Below are positions 9,402-19,640 of a DNA stretch of 41,431 nt, one piece after another. Within the stretch, counting starts at the first letter, position 1. Each line of letters opens with the position of its first letter. Made by a program: the position numbers and the translations under genes. The stretch comes from Mesostigma viride (Eukaryota > Streptophyta > Mesostigmatophyceae > Mesostigmatales > Mesostigmataceae): the NCBI GenBank assembly GCA_009746045.1, contig RPFO01001341.1, positions 22,501 to 63,931 on the forward strand. Direction: 5' to 3'. The notes below the pieces were generated by a model. It was not told the origin of the DNA, did not search any database, and saw only the letters and a list, made by a program, of their open reading frames with translations.

Positions 9402-9884
9402 GCAACTTAACGGTAGAATTAGGCTAGCAGCCCACCACCTCCTCCTCTGACGGACATCTATACGGCATTCGACAGCTCTCGTCAAGCCCGATCCAGCTGC
9501 ACCGTTAAAGCCGGCCAAAGTCCATTTTCCAGGCCAGATATTTTGGACAAAGGCGGGCTGCAAATGACGCCGTGGGCAGCCACGCAGTGCCTGCGTTTTA
9601 TACCACAAATGCCGGTGTGTTTTAACCCTCTGACTTCGGCTCTCTTATTGGCGGGTTACTACTTTAATTGCGGCCAGCCGGCTTCACGTTTGAATGTGAC
9701 AAAACATGGGAACAGTCGTGAGGGAACTAGCTTCATTTACTGTCAAAGGCCTGCATGTAAACAATAATAACGCAACCTTGTCTTTGCCCTTCTGTGGTGC
9801 ATTCGCCGGCATGACTACTGATGGTGGTAATTTCCATCAAGATGTCTCAATTACAGACCCTGCATGGTCGTGGCGTTTTGATGA
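9402..9884. other. Unassigned sequence
   Basis: No recognisable gene, RNA or repeat. The open frames are 85 aa or less and unlike any family recognised here. Confidence 0.4.
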
Positions 9885-10040
9885 GTAGTGTAGTTAGGCT
9901 TTTCTAGACTAGATAGCTTAGAGTTAGGTTAGTTTGATTACGCGGCTTCCTCCACTCCACCCACCCGGCCCATCCGTCATGGAATATGTGCTAAGACATG
10001 ATCTCCCAACGGAGGCATGTTATAATTTAATTTAATTTAA
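9885..10040 (+). mobile_element. 5'-truncated LINE/SINE-type 3' end
   Basis: A short segment ends in ACATGATCTCCCAACGGAGG, CATGTTATAA and an (AATTT)n tail. This is the same stem-loop and tail type as the LINE at 970-6,281. The 5' boundary is estimated, and no target-site duplication was found. The tail abuts the right arm of the large inverted repeat. Confidence 0.65.
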
Positions 10041-10447
10041 GGGGAGGGGATATGCCTAAAGGGCACTTTTCTGGAAACCATACCTATGCATGTGCTAAAA
10101 ATCCAATTATGATTGGGAACCATAAATATGATTTTAAAAAAAAATTCCAACCACTTGGGGGGGGTACTAGCCCCCACCAGATGCCGGTTACGCGCTAAAA
10201 ATAGAAAAAGACGCTACTTTTGGCATATTTTCCCTAGGACAATGGGCAAACATATTTGGACCAAATCATATATTTCCAATTAGTTCCCCCACTTTTGAGA
10301 AAGTCTGCCTAATTTTGAGCACAAAATAATGATGTTTAGACACATTGATGGATTTTCCCGCAAAAAGGGTACTTTTTTTCACCAAAAAAAAATAAAACAA
10401 ATCATAAACACATGGAATCATGCCATATCTTATATTTTCAAACAAGA
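10041..10447 (-). repeat. Large inverted repeat, right arm
   Basis: Reverse complement of 6,740-7,145, with the same landmarks in reverse order. The outer edge is followed at once by a GC hairpin. Confidence 0.9.
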
Positions 10448-10466
10448 TCGGGGGCTCCGCCCCCGA
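10448..10466. repeat. Perfect GC hairpin (GGGGGC-TCC-GCCCCC)
   Basis: TCGGGGGC pairs with GCCCCCGA around TCC at the edge of the right inverted-repeat arm. It resembles in kind, but not in sequence, the heads that open the macrosatellite units. Confidence 0.85.
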
Positions 10467-11169
10467 ACCCCCGCTACTTGGCAGATTCTGTGCCTCAACG
10501 GCTTTTTGTGCCTCAACGGCGAGTACCAGCACAGCCGTACACTCCCGCTTACACAGCCCGCCCACTAGCAAGACAGCCGAACCTGTACGGCCGGCCACAG
10601 CCTGTGATTCCATGGATTACGCCACGATTCCATGCAAACTCATGGTGCCGGACGGTTTGCTGGCCTATTTTGGGAAGCCGGTGGCTGAACCGAACCGCAA
10701 CTAAACCTGGTCTGTCAGTAGGTCTGGTCCGTCCGTCAGCTTTCTCGCTTTTTGCCAGCAACCGCCAAATACCCCTTGAATCGGTCCTCTCCTCGCCGTT
10801 TTCCTTGCCAATTTCCCTCGTCCGTTCCAAACGCCTAGGCCAATTTCAAGCTCCACTCGGAACGCAAGGCTTTGGCGCTTAGCTACTTGGAAAATAAGAC
10901 CGTTATGCGGAGGTTACGGCAGTTTCAACAAGAAACGCTTTTACTGATTGACGGTTGGCAGGTATTTGTTTGAGTTCCGTGTTGAGAAAAGTTTCGGCGC
11001 CAGACGCTACGCGGTGACAGGCCGCTAGAAAGCCTACGGCCGCGATCTGCGTAAAGATTTTGCGTAAACAAATTTGGCGTTCGGATTTTCGCGCTACTCG
11101 GGTACGGACAACGTTTGCCGGAAGAGTTTGCGGAACAAATGGCGCAGCCAAAAAGTAGTATAAAGGGCA
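10467..11169. other. Unassigned segment before unit U1
   Basis: It contains a 14-bp direct repeat (TGTGCCTCAACGGC at about 10,489 and 10,508). It ends with GTAGTATAAAGGGCAACAAG, which resembles the tail-head joint of later units, so it may be a strongly diverged tail module. The 228-aa minus-strand ORF at 10,903-11,589 spans this joint and is not believed. Confidence 0.4.
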
Positions 11170-11183
11170 ACAAGAAAAAAGTG

Positions 11184-11213
11184 GGGGAGGGGGGGCTATC
11201 GCCCCCCCTCCCC
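11184..11213. repeat. X-head hairpin, unit U1
   Basis: A perfect 13-bp stem (GGGGAGGGGGGGC) closes on a TATC loop and is preceded by CAAGAAAAAAGTG. Downstream the X head has a shared ~400-bp sequence. A ~35-bp segment starting GATACTTGGAAATTTCGT is present twice in this copy (~11,417 and ~11,536). Confidence 0.95.
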
Positions 11214-11614
11214 GACTTGAGAGGACGTGACTCGCCGCTAGCGGCCCAGAGGCCGATAGTCGACCTTCTGGGCGCCAACCGCACCGGCCCGCGCGACGCG
11301 CCAAGACCCTTCCACGGAGGACGCGCGGGCGGACGATTCCGACCGGGACGAACCGCCGCCGTGCGCCACGCGCAACGGACCCTTCCCCGTCAACACCGTG
11401 GAAGCTCTCCGAGCGTGAGATACTTGGAAATTTCGTCACGTTCGTATCGAAAATGAAATTTCTGACAAATTTATCAGCTCGGACTTGACCACAATGAATT
11501 TCAGCATACCATTCGATACAACAATGATATTTCGGCGTCGGATACTTGGAAATTTCGTTACGTTCGTATCGCCAGTGAAATTCTGACAAATTTTATCCTG
11601 AACTATTTCGCATC

Positions 11615-11834
11615 ATAACATGACTCCGTTGGGAGATCATCATGTAGCACTGGCTAACATATTCCCTTGCTGGATGGATGGAGGTAGGTGAAGAATTAAA
11701 CCTTTTTTGACCTTATTTGTCTAATTGTAATTGCCTAGCACAGTCTACCTAGAGGAGGGCCCTGATTGGACAATTGTGGCCATGTACGTAATTATGCTAC
11801 ATGTCGTACATGATCTCCCAACAAGTCATGTTAT
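11615..11834. mobile_element. ~220-bp foldback made of two opposed LINE-type 3' ends
   Basis: Arms at 11,615-11,649 and 11,795-11,834 are near reverse complements carrying the stem-loop CTCCCAAC(GG/AA) and ACATGA/TCATGT. An AATTT-type tail follows the right arm only. It looks like a MITE but shares its ends with LINE tails. The copy in U4 is at 23,912-24,139. Confidence 0.7.
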
Positions 11835-12139
11835 AATTTAATTTCATTTCAATGCTAGCATGTCTTGTTGCATGCCCTCAAAGCTAAAATTGTTTATCAC
11901 GTGCAGAGAGAGCCCGCACAATGAATTTCAGCGTACCATTCATTAATTAATTATACCATGCGATATACTTTACAGATATTTCGCTGTCAAATACTTCGAA
12001 ATTCGGGTACTGCTTTTTGCAAGCCAGCCATAAGGACCAAACACTCCCATGCAAACTCCCATTTTCATCATTAATTAATATTCATTGAGTGGCAATCCTT
12101 TCATTCCTTTGTTCACACATGCACCATCCGTCATTCCCA

Positions 12140-12186
12140 TTATTAAATTGAAAAAATTAAATCATAGCATGACTCCGTGGTGCCCA
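12140..12186 (-). mobile_element. Ultra-short LINE 3'-tail insertion (~45 bp)
   Basis: A minus-strand AATTT-like tail plus half of the stem-loop (ACTCCGT) sits between two CCCA copies. Y-type units have the uninterrupted site at about 15,631-15,648 (GTCATGCCCACAATGAC). The same insertion is present in U4 near 24,441-24,493. Confidence 0.6.
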
Positions 12187-12198
12187 CTATGACTTCAT

Positions 12199-13520
12199 GG
12201 GGGGGGGCTGGCATGCTTGCGTGGGTGTGGGGGGGCCTCGCATGCGTGCGTGGGTGTGGGGGGGGCTCGCATGCGTGCGTGGGTGTGGGGGGGAGTGGCA
12301 TGCATGCGTGGGTGTGGTGGGGGGCTGCCATGCATGCGTGGGGTTAGGGGGGGGCTGGCACGCGTGTGTGGGTTCGTGGGGTGGCTGCCATGCGTGCGTG
12401 GGTGTGTGGGGTGGCTGGCATGCGTAAGTGGGTGTGGGGGGTGGCATGCGTGCATGGGTTTGTGATGGGCTGGCATGCATGCGTGGGTTTGGGGGGGAGC
12501 TGCCATGCACGCATGGGTGTGGGGGGGGAGTGGCATGCATGCGTGGGTGTGGTGGGGAGCTGCCATGCGTACGTTGGTGACGGGGGTGGCTGGCATGCAT
12601 AAGTGGGTTGGTGGGGTGGCTGGCATGCATGCGTGCATGTGGGGGGGGCTGGCATGCGTGCGTGGGTGTGTGGGGGGGCTCGCATGCGTGCGTGGGTGTG
12701 TGGGGGGGCTCGCATGCGTGCGTGGGTGTGGGGGGGAGTGGCATGCATGCGTGGGTGTGGTGGGGGGCTGCCATGCATGCGTGGGGTTAGGGGGGGCTGG
12801 CACGCGTGTGTGGGTTGGTGGGGTGGCTGCCATGCGTGCGTGGGTGTGTGGGGTGGCTGGCATGCGTACGTGGGTGTGGGGGGTGGCTGGCATGCATAAG
12901 CGGGTTTGTGATGGGCTGGCATGCGTGCGTGGGTTGGTGGGGTGGCTGGCATGCATGCGTGCATGTGGGGGGTCGCTGGCATGCATGCGTGGGTTTGTGG
13001 GGTAGCTGGCATGCGGGGGTGGGTGTGGGAGGGGCTGGCATGCATGCGTGGGTGTGGGGGGTGGCTGGCATGCATGCCTGCATGTGGGGTAGGGCTGGCA
13101 TGCGTGCGTGGGTGTGTGGGGGGGCTGCCATGCGTGTGTCGGGGGGCTGGCATGCGTGGGTGGTTGGCGGGGGGAGTGGCATGCATGCGTGGGTGTGGTG
13201 GGGAGCTGCCATGCATGCGTGGTTTTAAGGGGGGGCTGGCACGCGTGCGTGGGTTCGTGGGGTGGCTGCCATGCGTGCGTGGGTGTGGGGGGTGGCTGGC
13301 ATGCGTAAGTGGCTGTGGGGGTTGCTGGAATGCATAAGTGGGTTGTGGGGTGGCTGGCATGCGTGCGTGGGTGTGGGGGTGGCTGGCATGCGTGCGTGGA
13401 TTGGTGGGGTGGCTGGCATGCATGCGGGCATGTGGGGGGTGGCTGGAATCCATGCGTGGGTTTGTGGGGTATAGCTAACATGTGTGCGTGGGTGTGGGAG
13501 GGGCTGGCATGCATGCGTTG
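12199..13520 (+). repeat. 30-bp G-rich minisatellite array, unit U1
   Basis: About 44 monomers of ~30 bp, each with GGCTGGCATGC, a GTGCGTGGG core and a TGTGGGGGG-type tract. Monomer variants form higher-order repeats: TTTGTGATGGGCTGG recurs at 12,459 and 12,904 (445 bp). Open frames on both strands follow from the period being a multiple of three. Confidence 0.95.
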
Positions 13521-14619
13521 GTTGACATGCCATGGATGAAAAACACCAAGAAGAGTATATGGCCCCGCTGCCACCAAAAATCACCTGGTTGATCAACCAA
13601 GGGGATAGCCTGCACAGTGAGACACAAACACAGCAGACCCAGCAAAGCAAAATTCAGGTTGTAAGCGAGTGGAGATTACTTTTGACATGCTTGATGAAGA
13701 AATATATAACACACCTTCTATTGTCACACCTTCTATAAACAAATGGTTGATTGATCACCTTATACACCACGTAAACATGCTACCAGACGCGCTCTTCAGT
13801 CCAGTCAAAATCCACGTGCGAAGCAAGTCAGCTTACGCAGAAAGCACCATGAATGTCAGCGAGTACAGCAGTAAATGACGCCCCAAACCCGTGACCAGGC
13901 AAGCATCCAGAGGGGCTTTCACCGCCCAGTATATTCCAGAAAAAAGCATCACAGATCCTTGGGCAACGGACGTTCACACAGGACATGCGAAGGACCATGA
14001 AGATGGCGTCCTGCACGGCTAATCTGCGTTTTTAAAAACCCTTGCTACGCTATGTCTTTGCTGCGACTAGGTGGATTCGGCGAAATGGAAAGAACGCAAC
14101 CATGAAAATGCATCAGAAAGAGAGCAGGTACTACCCCGGTCATCGAAACAAACGCCTCACAATCGGCATCGCCGGTTACGTCCCGTGGCAAAAAATCCAG
14201 CGTTCTTTCCAATATGATGCGGCGACAGCAGAAGCTCGTTGGCCACACCCCAAGCCTTCCACGAACAGCAAACTGATTTCACTAGGCATCCAATACGTAA
14301 AGCAGTTAAGCATGATACTACAATACCTAAATCTACAACGACATTCCATTTCCAGGTCGCCATAGCGACACGGACCTCTCCCACGCAGGTATCACTCCGT
14401 TGACGCACCTCCAGCTCATAAAATTTCGCACTTGCTCTTCAAACATAAAATTTTGACGTATAAAACCATGGCTGCGCATTCCCCATCCCAATTTTCTAGC
14501 CTACGTTGCCTGCCATCGCCAGCCAGCACAAGGAAAATTGCTCGCGCAGCACGTCACTTTGTTTTTCGCCCCGAGCATGCCGCACGCTTTGCCAATAATT
14601 CCCAGTTCCCACTGCCCAG
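13521..14619 (+). repeat. Unit body, U1
   Basis: Shared by all body-bearing units. It contains GTTGATCAACCAAGGGG (near-palindrome), AGCAAAGCAAAATTCAGG, a conserved CTTGCTACGCTATGTCTT(T/C)GCTGCG segment and, near its end, a TATAAAA box. Short ORFs exist but copies differ by frame-breaking indels, so no protein is called. Confidence 0.75.
14459..14465 (+). promoter_or_regulatory. TATA-box-like element, U1
   Basis: TATAAAA follows TTTTGACG and precedes GCGCATTCCCCATCCC. The box is kept in every unit with this part of the body, including the diverged U3. Confidence 0.5.
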
Positions 14620-14650
14620 CAAGAAAAAAGTGGGGGAGGGGGGGCTATCG
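14620..14650 (+). repeat. Half X-head (left hairpin arm only)
   Basis: CAAGAAAAAAGTGGGGGAGG plus the rest of the left arm and TATCG are present, then unrelated sequence follows. The matching place in U4 (near 27,895) lacks it, so the hairpin loop marks a recombination or insertion edge. Confidence 0.85.
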
Positions 14651-15130
14651 CTAACTGAAAATTCCGTCTCGTTTGATTCTATTTCCCCTGTTCAGGCGCG
14701 AACGTTTCCGTTCAGCACGGCTGAAAACGCTTTCCTTCAGAACTGTCATTTCGTCTCGCTTGCTTATCAAATTTGACATCCCACGTCCTGTGCCTTGAAA
14801 AGTTTTAGTACAGATATCAGTTCGCGACTTTTTGTTTGACGCTTAAAAGAGTCAACGCGCCGTAATGTCCTGAGGCCGCGCGGATTGGCGAGACGCCCCA
14901 CCTGCCCGCAAAAGTCTGAACATGTTCAGCGTTTCAGCACCCGTTCAGAATTCCTGAGACTCGATCTCCAAGGTTTGGGGATTTTCTTTGTACTACGCCG
15001 ACTGGCCATCTCGCTACGGTCCTGGACGTCGTCCGCTCCCGCGCTAGGGGGCGCGGGGGACGGCCCCACTTCCGGCCTACGGCCGCGGCCAAAGTTTTCG
15101 GGCGTCATAAATCGTAGTTACTAGTAGGGG
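14651..15130 (+). repeat. Z1-type tail of U1 (proximal part replaced)
   Basis: From about 14,810 it matches Z1 in U3 and U4, including CACCTGCCCGCAAAAGT, CTGAACATGTTCAGCG and ATCGTAGTTAC. The first ~160 bp (14,651-14,810) differ from U4 and are unassigned. Confidence 0.7.
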
Positions 15131-15134
15131 ACTA

Positions 15135-15157
15135 GTGGGGGGGCCAAGGCCCCCCAC
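15135..15157. repeat. Y-head hairpin, unit U2
   Basis: GTGGGGGGGCC pairs with GGCCCCCCAC around AA, followed by TTTTTCGGACGC. ACTAGT lies on both sides of AGGGG just before it. Confidence 0.95.
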
Positions 15158-15726
15158 TTTTTCGGACGCACTACGCCACCAGGGGCCCTGAGGCCCCCGC
15201 CGAAAGCTTCGACCCGCCGGGTTGAGCCCGCCGACCGGCCCGGCCCCTACGCCGGGGGGCGAACGCTCGGCGGCCTTCCTTTGGGGGCTTCCCATCGCGC
15301 GCGCTCGCGCCGGCCTGCCGCACCGTCGATCCCACGCTCCGTCCCTCACGGGCACGTCCAGCACGCGTCGTACTACTAGTACATCAACCCAATCCGAATA
15401 GTACTGTACATCGTGAGACGTCGCCTTTCATTGCATGCAAGTATTTCCTTACTCATTACTTCCTAACAACTGGAACTCACAATGAAGCTATGCCATGCAG
15501 GACACAATGTGGGTACCGCTTTTTGCAAGCGGCAGCCATAACGACCAAACACTCCCATGCAAACTCCCATGTTGATCATTCATTAATATTCATTGAGTGG
15601 CAATCCTTTGTAAACACATGCACCATCGGTCATGCCCACAATGACTTCATGTAGACAAAGTTTTGTACATGACTCGACAGTGCCCTTGAGCGCGACCGTG
15701 GGGTGCGGCAGGCCAGCCCTGTCCGT

Positions 15727-17060
15727 TCGTGGGTGTGGTGGGCAGCTACCATGCATGCGTGGGTTTAGGGGGGGGGCTGGCATGCGTATGTGGGTGTGGG
15801 GGGTGGCTGGCATGCACGTGCATGTGGGGGGTGGCTGTCATGCATGCGTGCATGTGGGGGTGGCTGGCATGCATGCGTGGGTTTGTGGGGGGGTGGCATG
15901 CGTGCGTGGGTGTGGGGGTGGCTGGCATGCGTGCATGGGTTTGTGGAGTGGCTAGCATGCATGCGTGGGTGTGGGGGGGAGCTGCCATGGACACATGTGG
16001 GCCGCCCGGGCGGGGCAGGCTGGCATGCATGCGTGGGTGTGGGGGGGGCGGCGTGCGTACGTTGGTGACGGGGGTGGCTGGCATGCATAAGTGGGTTTGT
16101 GGGGTGGCTGGCATGCATGCGTGCATGTGGGGGGGTCTGGCACGCGTGTATGGGTTTGGGGGGGGCTGGCATGCATGCGTGTGTGTGTGTGGGGGGTGAC
16201 ATAAGTGCGTGGGTGTGGGGGTGGCTGGCATGCGTGCCTGGGTTTGGGGGTGGGCTGCCATGCGTGCGTGGGTTTAGGGGGGGCTGGCATGCGTGCCTGG
16301 GTTCGTGGGGTGGGCTGCCATGCGTGCGTGGGTGTGGGGGGTGGCTGGCATGCGTACGTGGGTGTGGGGGGTGGCTTGCATGCACGTGCATGTGGGGGGT
16401 GGCTGGCATGCATGCGTGGGCTCGTGGGGTGGCTGGCATGCGTGCGTGGGTGTGGGGGTGGCTGGCATGCGTGCATGGGTTTGTGGGGTGGCTGGAATGC
16501 AAGCATGCATGTGGGGGGGGCTTGTTTGCATGTGGGGTGGCTGGCAAGCATGCGTGCATGTGGGGGTTGGCTGGCATGCGTGCGTGGGTTTGGGGGCGGC
16601 TGCCATGCGTGCGTGGGTGTGGGGGAGGGGCTGGCATGCATGCATGCATGTGGGGGGGCTGGCATCCAAGCGTGGGTTTGTGGGGTGGCTGGCATGCATG
16701 CGTACATGAGGGGGGGGCTGGCATGCGTGCGTGGGTGTGGGGGGGGCGTAGGTGGGTATGGGGGGTGGCTGGCATGCGTGCGTGGGTGTGGGGGGGAGTG
16801 GCATGCATGCGTGGGTGTGGTGGGGGCTGCCATGCATGCGTGGCTTGAGGGGGGGCTGGCATGCGTGCCTGGGTTCGTGGGGTGGCTGCCATGCGTGCGT
16901 GGGTGTGGGGGGTGGCTGGCATGCGTACGTGGGTGTGGGGGGTGGCTGGCATGCGTGCATGGGTTTGTGGGGGGGGGGGGGGGGGTGGCATGCGTGCGTG
17001 GGCATGGGGGTGGCTTGCATGCTACGTGGGTTGGTGGGGTGCCTGGCATGCATAAGTGGG
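15727..17060 (+). repeat. 30-bp minisatellite array, unit U2
   Basis: About 44 monomers of the same family as in U1, with variants of their own (CACGTGCATGTGGGG, GGGCCGCCCGGGCGGGGC near 16,000, a G18-type run near 16,969-16,985). Confidence 0.95.
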
Positions 17061-18600
17061 CCCGCGGTGCCCCTGATTGCTGTCTGGCCCCTAATCATGT
17101 GGATGTGGCTGACTGCCTGCCCTCCTGTTTTCCCCATCCCCAAACCCCATGCCGCAAGGCTCGTAGCTCAAGCCCCATGGCTCATGCCCCATGGCCCTTG
17201 CCTGCCAGCCTACCTGTGCTGCATACCCTTGCAGCCTTTCCTGCCTCGCCTGGCCTGGCCTGCCCTGACCTCTCTGCCCTCCCGCCCGCCCATGCGGTCC
17301 GTTGCCACGGATGGAAAATGAGAATAAAACCAATATGGCCCCACTGGCACCACAAATCACCTGGTTGGTCAACCAAGGGGATAGCCTGCACAATGAGACA
17401 GGAACACAGCAGACCCAGCAAAGCAAGATTCAGGTTGTAAGCCAGTGGAGATTACTTTTGACATGCTTGATGAAGAAATATAAAACACCTTCTACTGTCA
17501 CACCTTCTATCAAGGAGACAACCAGTTCTATGAACAAATGGTTGATTGATCACCTTATACACCACGTAAACATGTTACCAGACGCGCTCTTCAGCCCAGT
17601 GAAAATCCACGCGCGAAGCAAGGCAGATTATCTTACGCAGTAAGCACCATGAATGGCAGCCACTACAGCAGTAAATGACGCCCTAAACTCATGACCAGGC
17701 AAGCATCCACAGGGGCTTTCACCGCCCAGTATATTCCAGAAAAAAGCATCACAGATCCTCTGGCAACGGACGTTGACACGGGAAACCCGAAGGACCATGA
17801 AGATGGCGTCCTGCACGGCTAAGAAAATGAAACGCAGACCCTTGCTACGCTATGTCTTCGCTGCGACTAGGTGAATTCGGCCCAATGGAAACAACGCAAC
17901 CGAGGAAACGCATCAGAAAGAGAGCAGGCACTAGCCCGGTCATCGAAACAAACGACTCACCATCGGCATCGCCAGCGTACGTCCCGTGGCAACAAATCCA
18001 GCGTTCATTCCAATATGGTGTGACGACAAAGTGAAACTCGCCGGCCACACCCACGCCTTCAACGGCTAGCAAACTGATTTCACTAGGCACCCAATACGTC
18101 AAGCAAAGAAGCACGATAGCATAATCCCTAAATCTACAACGACATTCCATTTCCAGGTCGCTAGCTATCGCAGCAGGCCATATCGCCCCGAACCTCTCCC
18201 ACGCACGTGACTGCCCACCGACGTCCAGCCAGATCAGAAACAATTCAAAGGTACGCATCGAAATTGAACATTGAACGCTATAAAAACAATGCCCACGCAT
18301 TGTCCATCCCCAATTTTCCAGGCAGCGTTGACCGCCATCCCCAGCCAGCAGGAATTAAGTGCTGTCGCAGCACGACGCCCTCTCCCCCTCGCAGTGCTGG
18401 TTTATGCACGTTCGATTGCTTGGGCGCGTCCAGCACCTCGTACTACCCACTTGAAAATCCTCCCAACCTCCCAAGTCATTTTTTCCCTGCTTGCTTAGTA
18501 CGGGATCTAGCAGAAATTCGTCCAGCAAGCATCGTACTACGCTCCATTCCTCCAAGTCAAATTTTGCGTATAATTTTAGAATAAATACGGCAACACGGTT
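17061..18600 (+). repeat. Linker and body, unit U2
   Basis: A C-rich linker (17,061-17,330; CCCATGGC, CCTGCC words) leads into the body shared with U1. Differences include CAAGGAGACAACCAG near 17,513, which U1 lacks. The 113-aa plus and 151-aa minus ORFs do not stay in frame in the other unit type. Confidence 0.75.
18279..18285 (+). promoter_or_regulatory. TATA-box-like element, U2
   Basis: TATAAAA is followed by a short perfect hairpin (ACAATGC-CCAC-GCATTGT) also present in U6-U8. Confidence 0.5.
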
Positions 18601-19176
18601 TCTGAACGAAATTTGAACGTTATAACGGCCGTAGAGCCTTAAATGTTACGGTTTTCTGCACATTTTCTGAACGTTCCGTTAGATTCAGTTGAGTTGTTCT
18701 GAACAAACCTTGCCTGAACATGCCGGGGTTGTACGGCTCCCGAGAACGGCACGTTCTCGACCTCGCGATGGGCCCAGTAGGCGGAGTGACGCGTCCCAGA
18801 TCAGTTAACCTTCCTCGGCTTGTTTGGAATGTTCAGGTTCGCGACATTGTTTGACGGCCGCGCAACAAGCCGACATCGTGCCGGGTTCCGTATTTTTATC
18901 TGGCCGCGGCCATTGGCTGGCCTCCCACCTGCCCGCAAAAGTGCTGAACCGGATCTGGACATAACTGCCGTGTCAGACCCCGTTCAGAACTCCTGAGACT
19001 CGATCTGCCTAGTTTGCCACTTTTCGGGCAACTGCTCCGATTGGGCGCCACCGCGGATCCCCGGATCGCCCTGACTATCGGCCGCCCTGCGCTCGCGGTT
19101 TTCGTACGGGCCACTTTTCGGACCTCACGGTTCGCCAAACTTTTGCGTTGGGGTTAATCGTAGTCACTAGAAGGGG
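18601..19176 (+). repeat. Z2 tail module, unit U2
   Basis: It carries repeated CTGAAC/GTTCAG words, the CACCTGCCCGCAAAAGT core and TGAGACTCGATCT shared with Z1, and a distinct end (GCGTTGGGGTTAATCGTAGT). It is homologous to but clearly different from Z1. Confidence 0.8.
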
Positions 19177-19190
19177 ACAAGAAAAAAGTG

Positions 19191-19220
19191 GGGGAGGGGG
19201 GGCTATCGCCCCCCCTCCCC
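19191..19220. repeat. X-head hairpin, unit U3
   Basis: The same 13-bp GGGGAGGGGGGGC stem and TATC loop as U1, preceded here by a Z2-type end. Confidence 0.95.
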
Positions 19221-19523
19221 GACTTGAGAGGACGTGACTCGCCGCTAGCGGCCCAGAGGCCGATAGTCGACCTTCTGGGCGCCAACCGCACCGGCCCGCG
19301 CGACGCGCCAAGACCCTTCCACGGAGGACGCGCGAGCGGACGACTCCGACCGGGACGAACCGCCGCCGTGCGCCACGCGCAACGGACCCTTCCCCGTGAA
19401 CGCCGTGGAAGCTCTCCGAGCATGAGATACTTGGAAATTTCGTCACGTTCGTATCGAAAATGAAATTTCTGACAAATTTGTCAGCTCGGACTGAACCACC
19501 ATGAATTTCAGCATACCATTAGA

Positions 19524-19640
19524 TTGAATTGAATTGAATTGAATTGTAACATAACTCCGTTGGGAGTATATGTAGCACATAGCCCAGAGAAGGGGCATAT
19601 GGCCTATCATACATTCTAGGCTACTTCATGCAAGGGTGCG
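19524..19640 (-). mobile_element. 5'-truncated LINE-type 3' end in the X head
   Basis: On the minus strand it ends with CTCCCAACGGAGTTATGT and an (AATTC)n tail. Its sequence matches the 3' UTR of the ORF1-only element (CATATGCCCCTTCTC, GAAGTAGCCTAG). The 5' end is uncertain and no target-site duplication was found. Confidence 0.75.

Larger units (their letters stand above)
11170..15130 (+). repeat. Macrosatellite unit U1 (X head, minisatellite, body, Z1 tail)
   Basis: First of eight related units. Order: X head 11,170-11,610; leader to 12,198; 30-bp minisatellite 12,199-13,520; body 13,521-14,619; an inserted half X head; a Z1-type tail to 15,130. It is near-identical to U4 over most of its length, apart from minisatellite size and the segment at ~14,615-14,845. 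Confidence 0.85.
15131..19176 (+). repeat. Macrosatellite unit U2 (Y head, minisatellite, linker, body, Z2 tail)
   Basis: Complete 4.05-kb Y-type unit: Y head and leader 15,131-15,726, minisatellite 15,727-17,060, linker to ~17,330, body to ~18,600, Z2 to 19,176. U6, U7 and U8 are the same type in reverse orientation. U5 is a plus-strand copy cut at the equivalent of 17,485. Confidence 0.9.

Noticed and set aside
10903-11589. 228-aa minus-strand ORF as a gene
   Set aside because: It spans the junction of an unassigned segment and the X head. Other X copies keep only the X part, in different fusions.
12199-13520. CRISPR array (regular ~30-bp units)
   Set aside because: Monomers abut one another with no unique spacers, and the context is eukaryotic with no cas genes. 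It is a minisatellite.
15077-15364. 95-aa ORF through the Y head (also in the reverse copies)
   Set aside because: It is conserved only because the DNA is nearly identical. It runs through the GC hairpin and ends at variable points in the preceding tail.
17845-18300. 151-165-aa minus-strand ORF repeated in U2, U6, U7 and U8
   Set aside because: Related bodies in U1 and U4 have frame-changing indels through the same region, and U7/U8 change the end by deletion. There is no sign of coding constraint.
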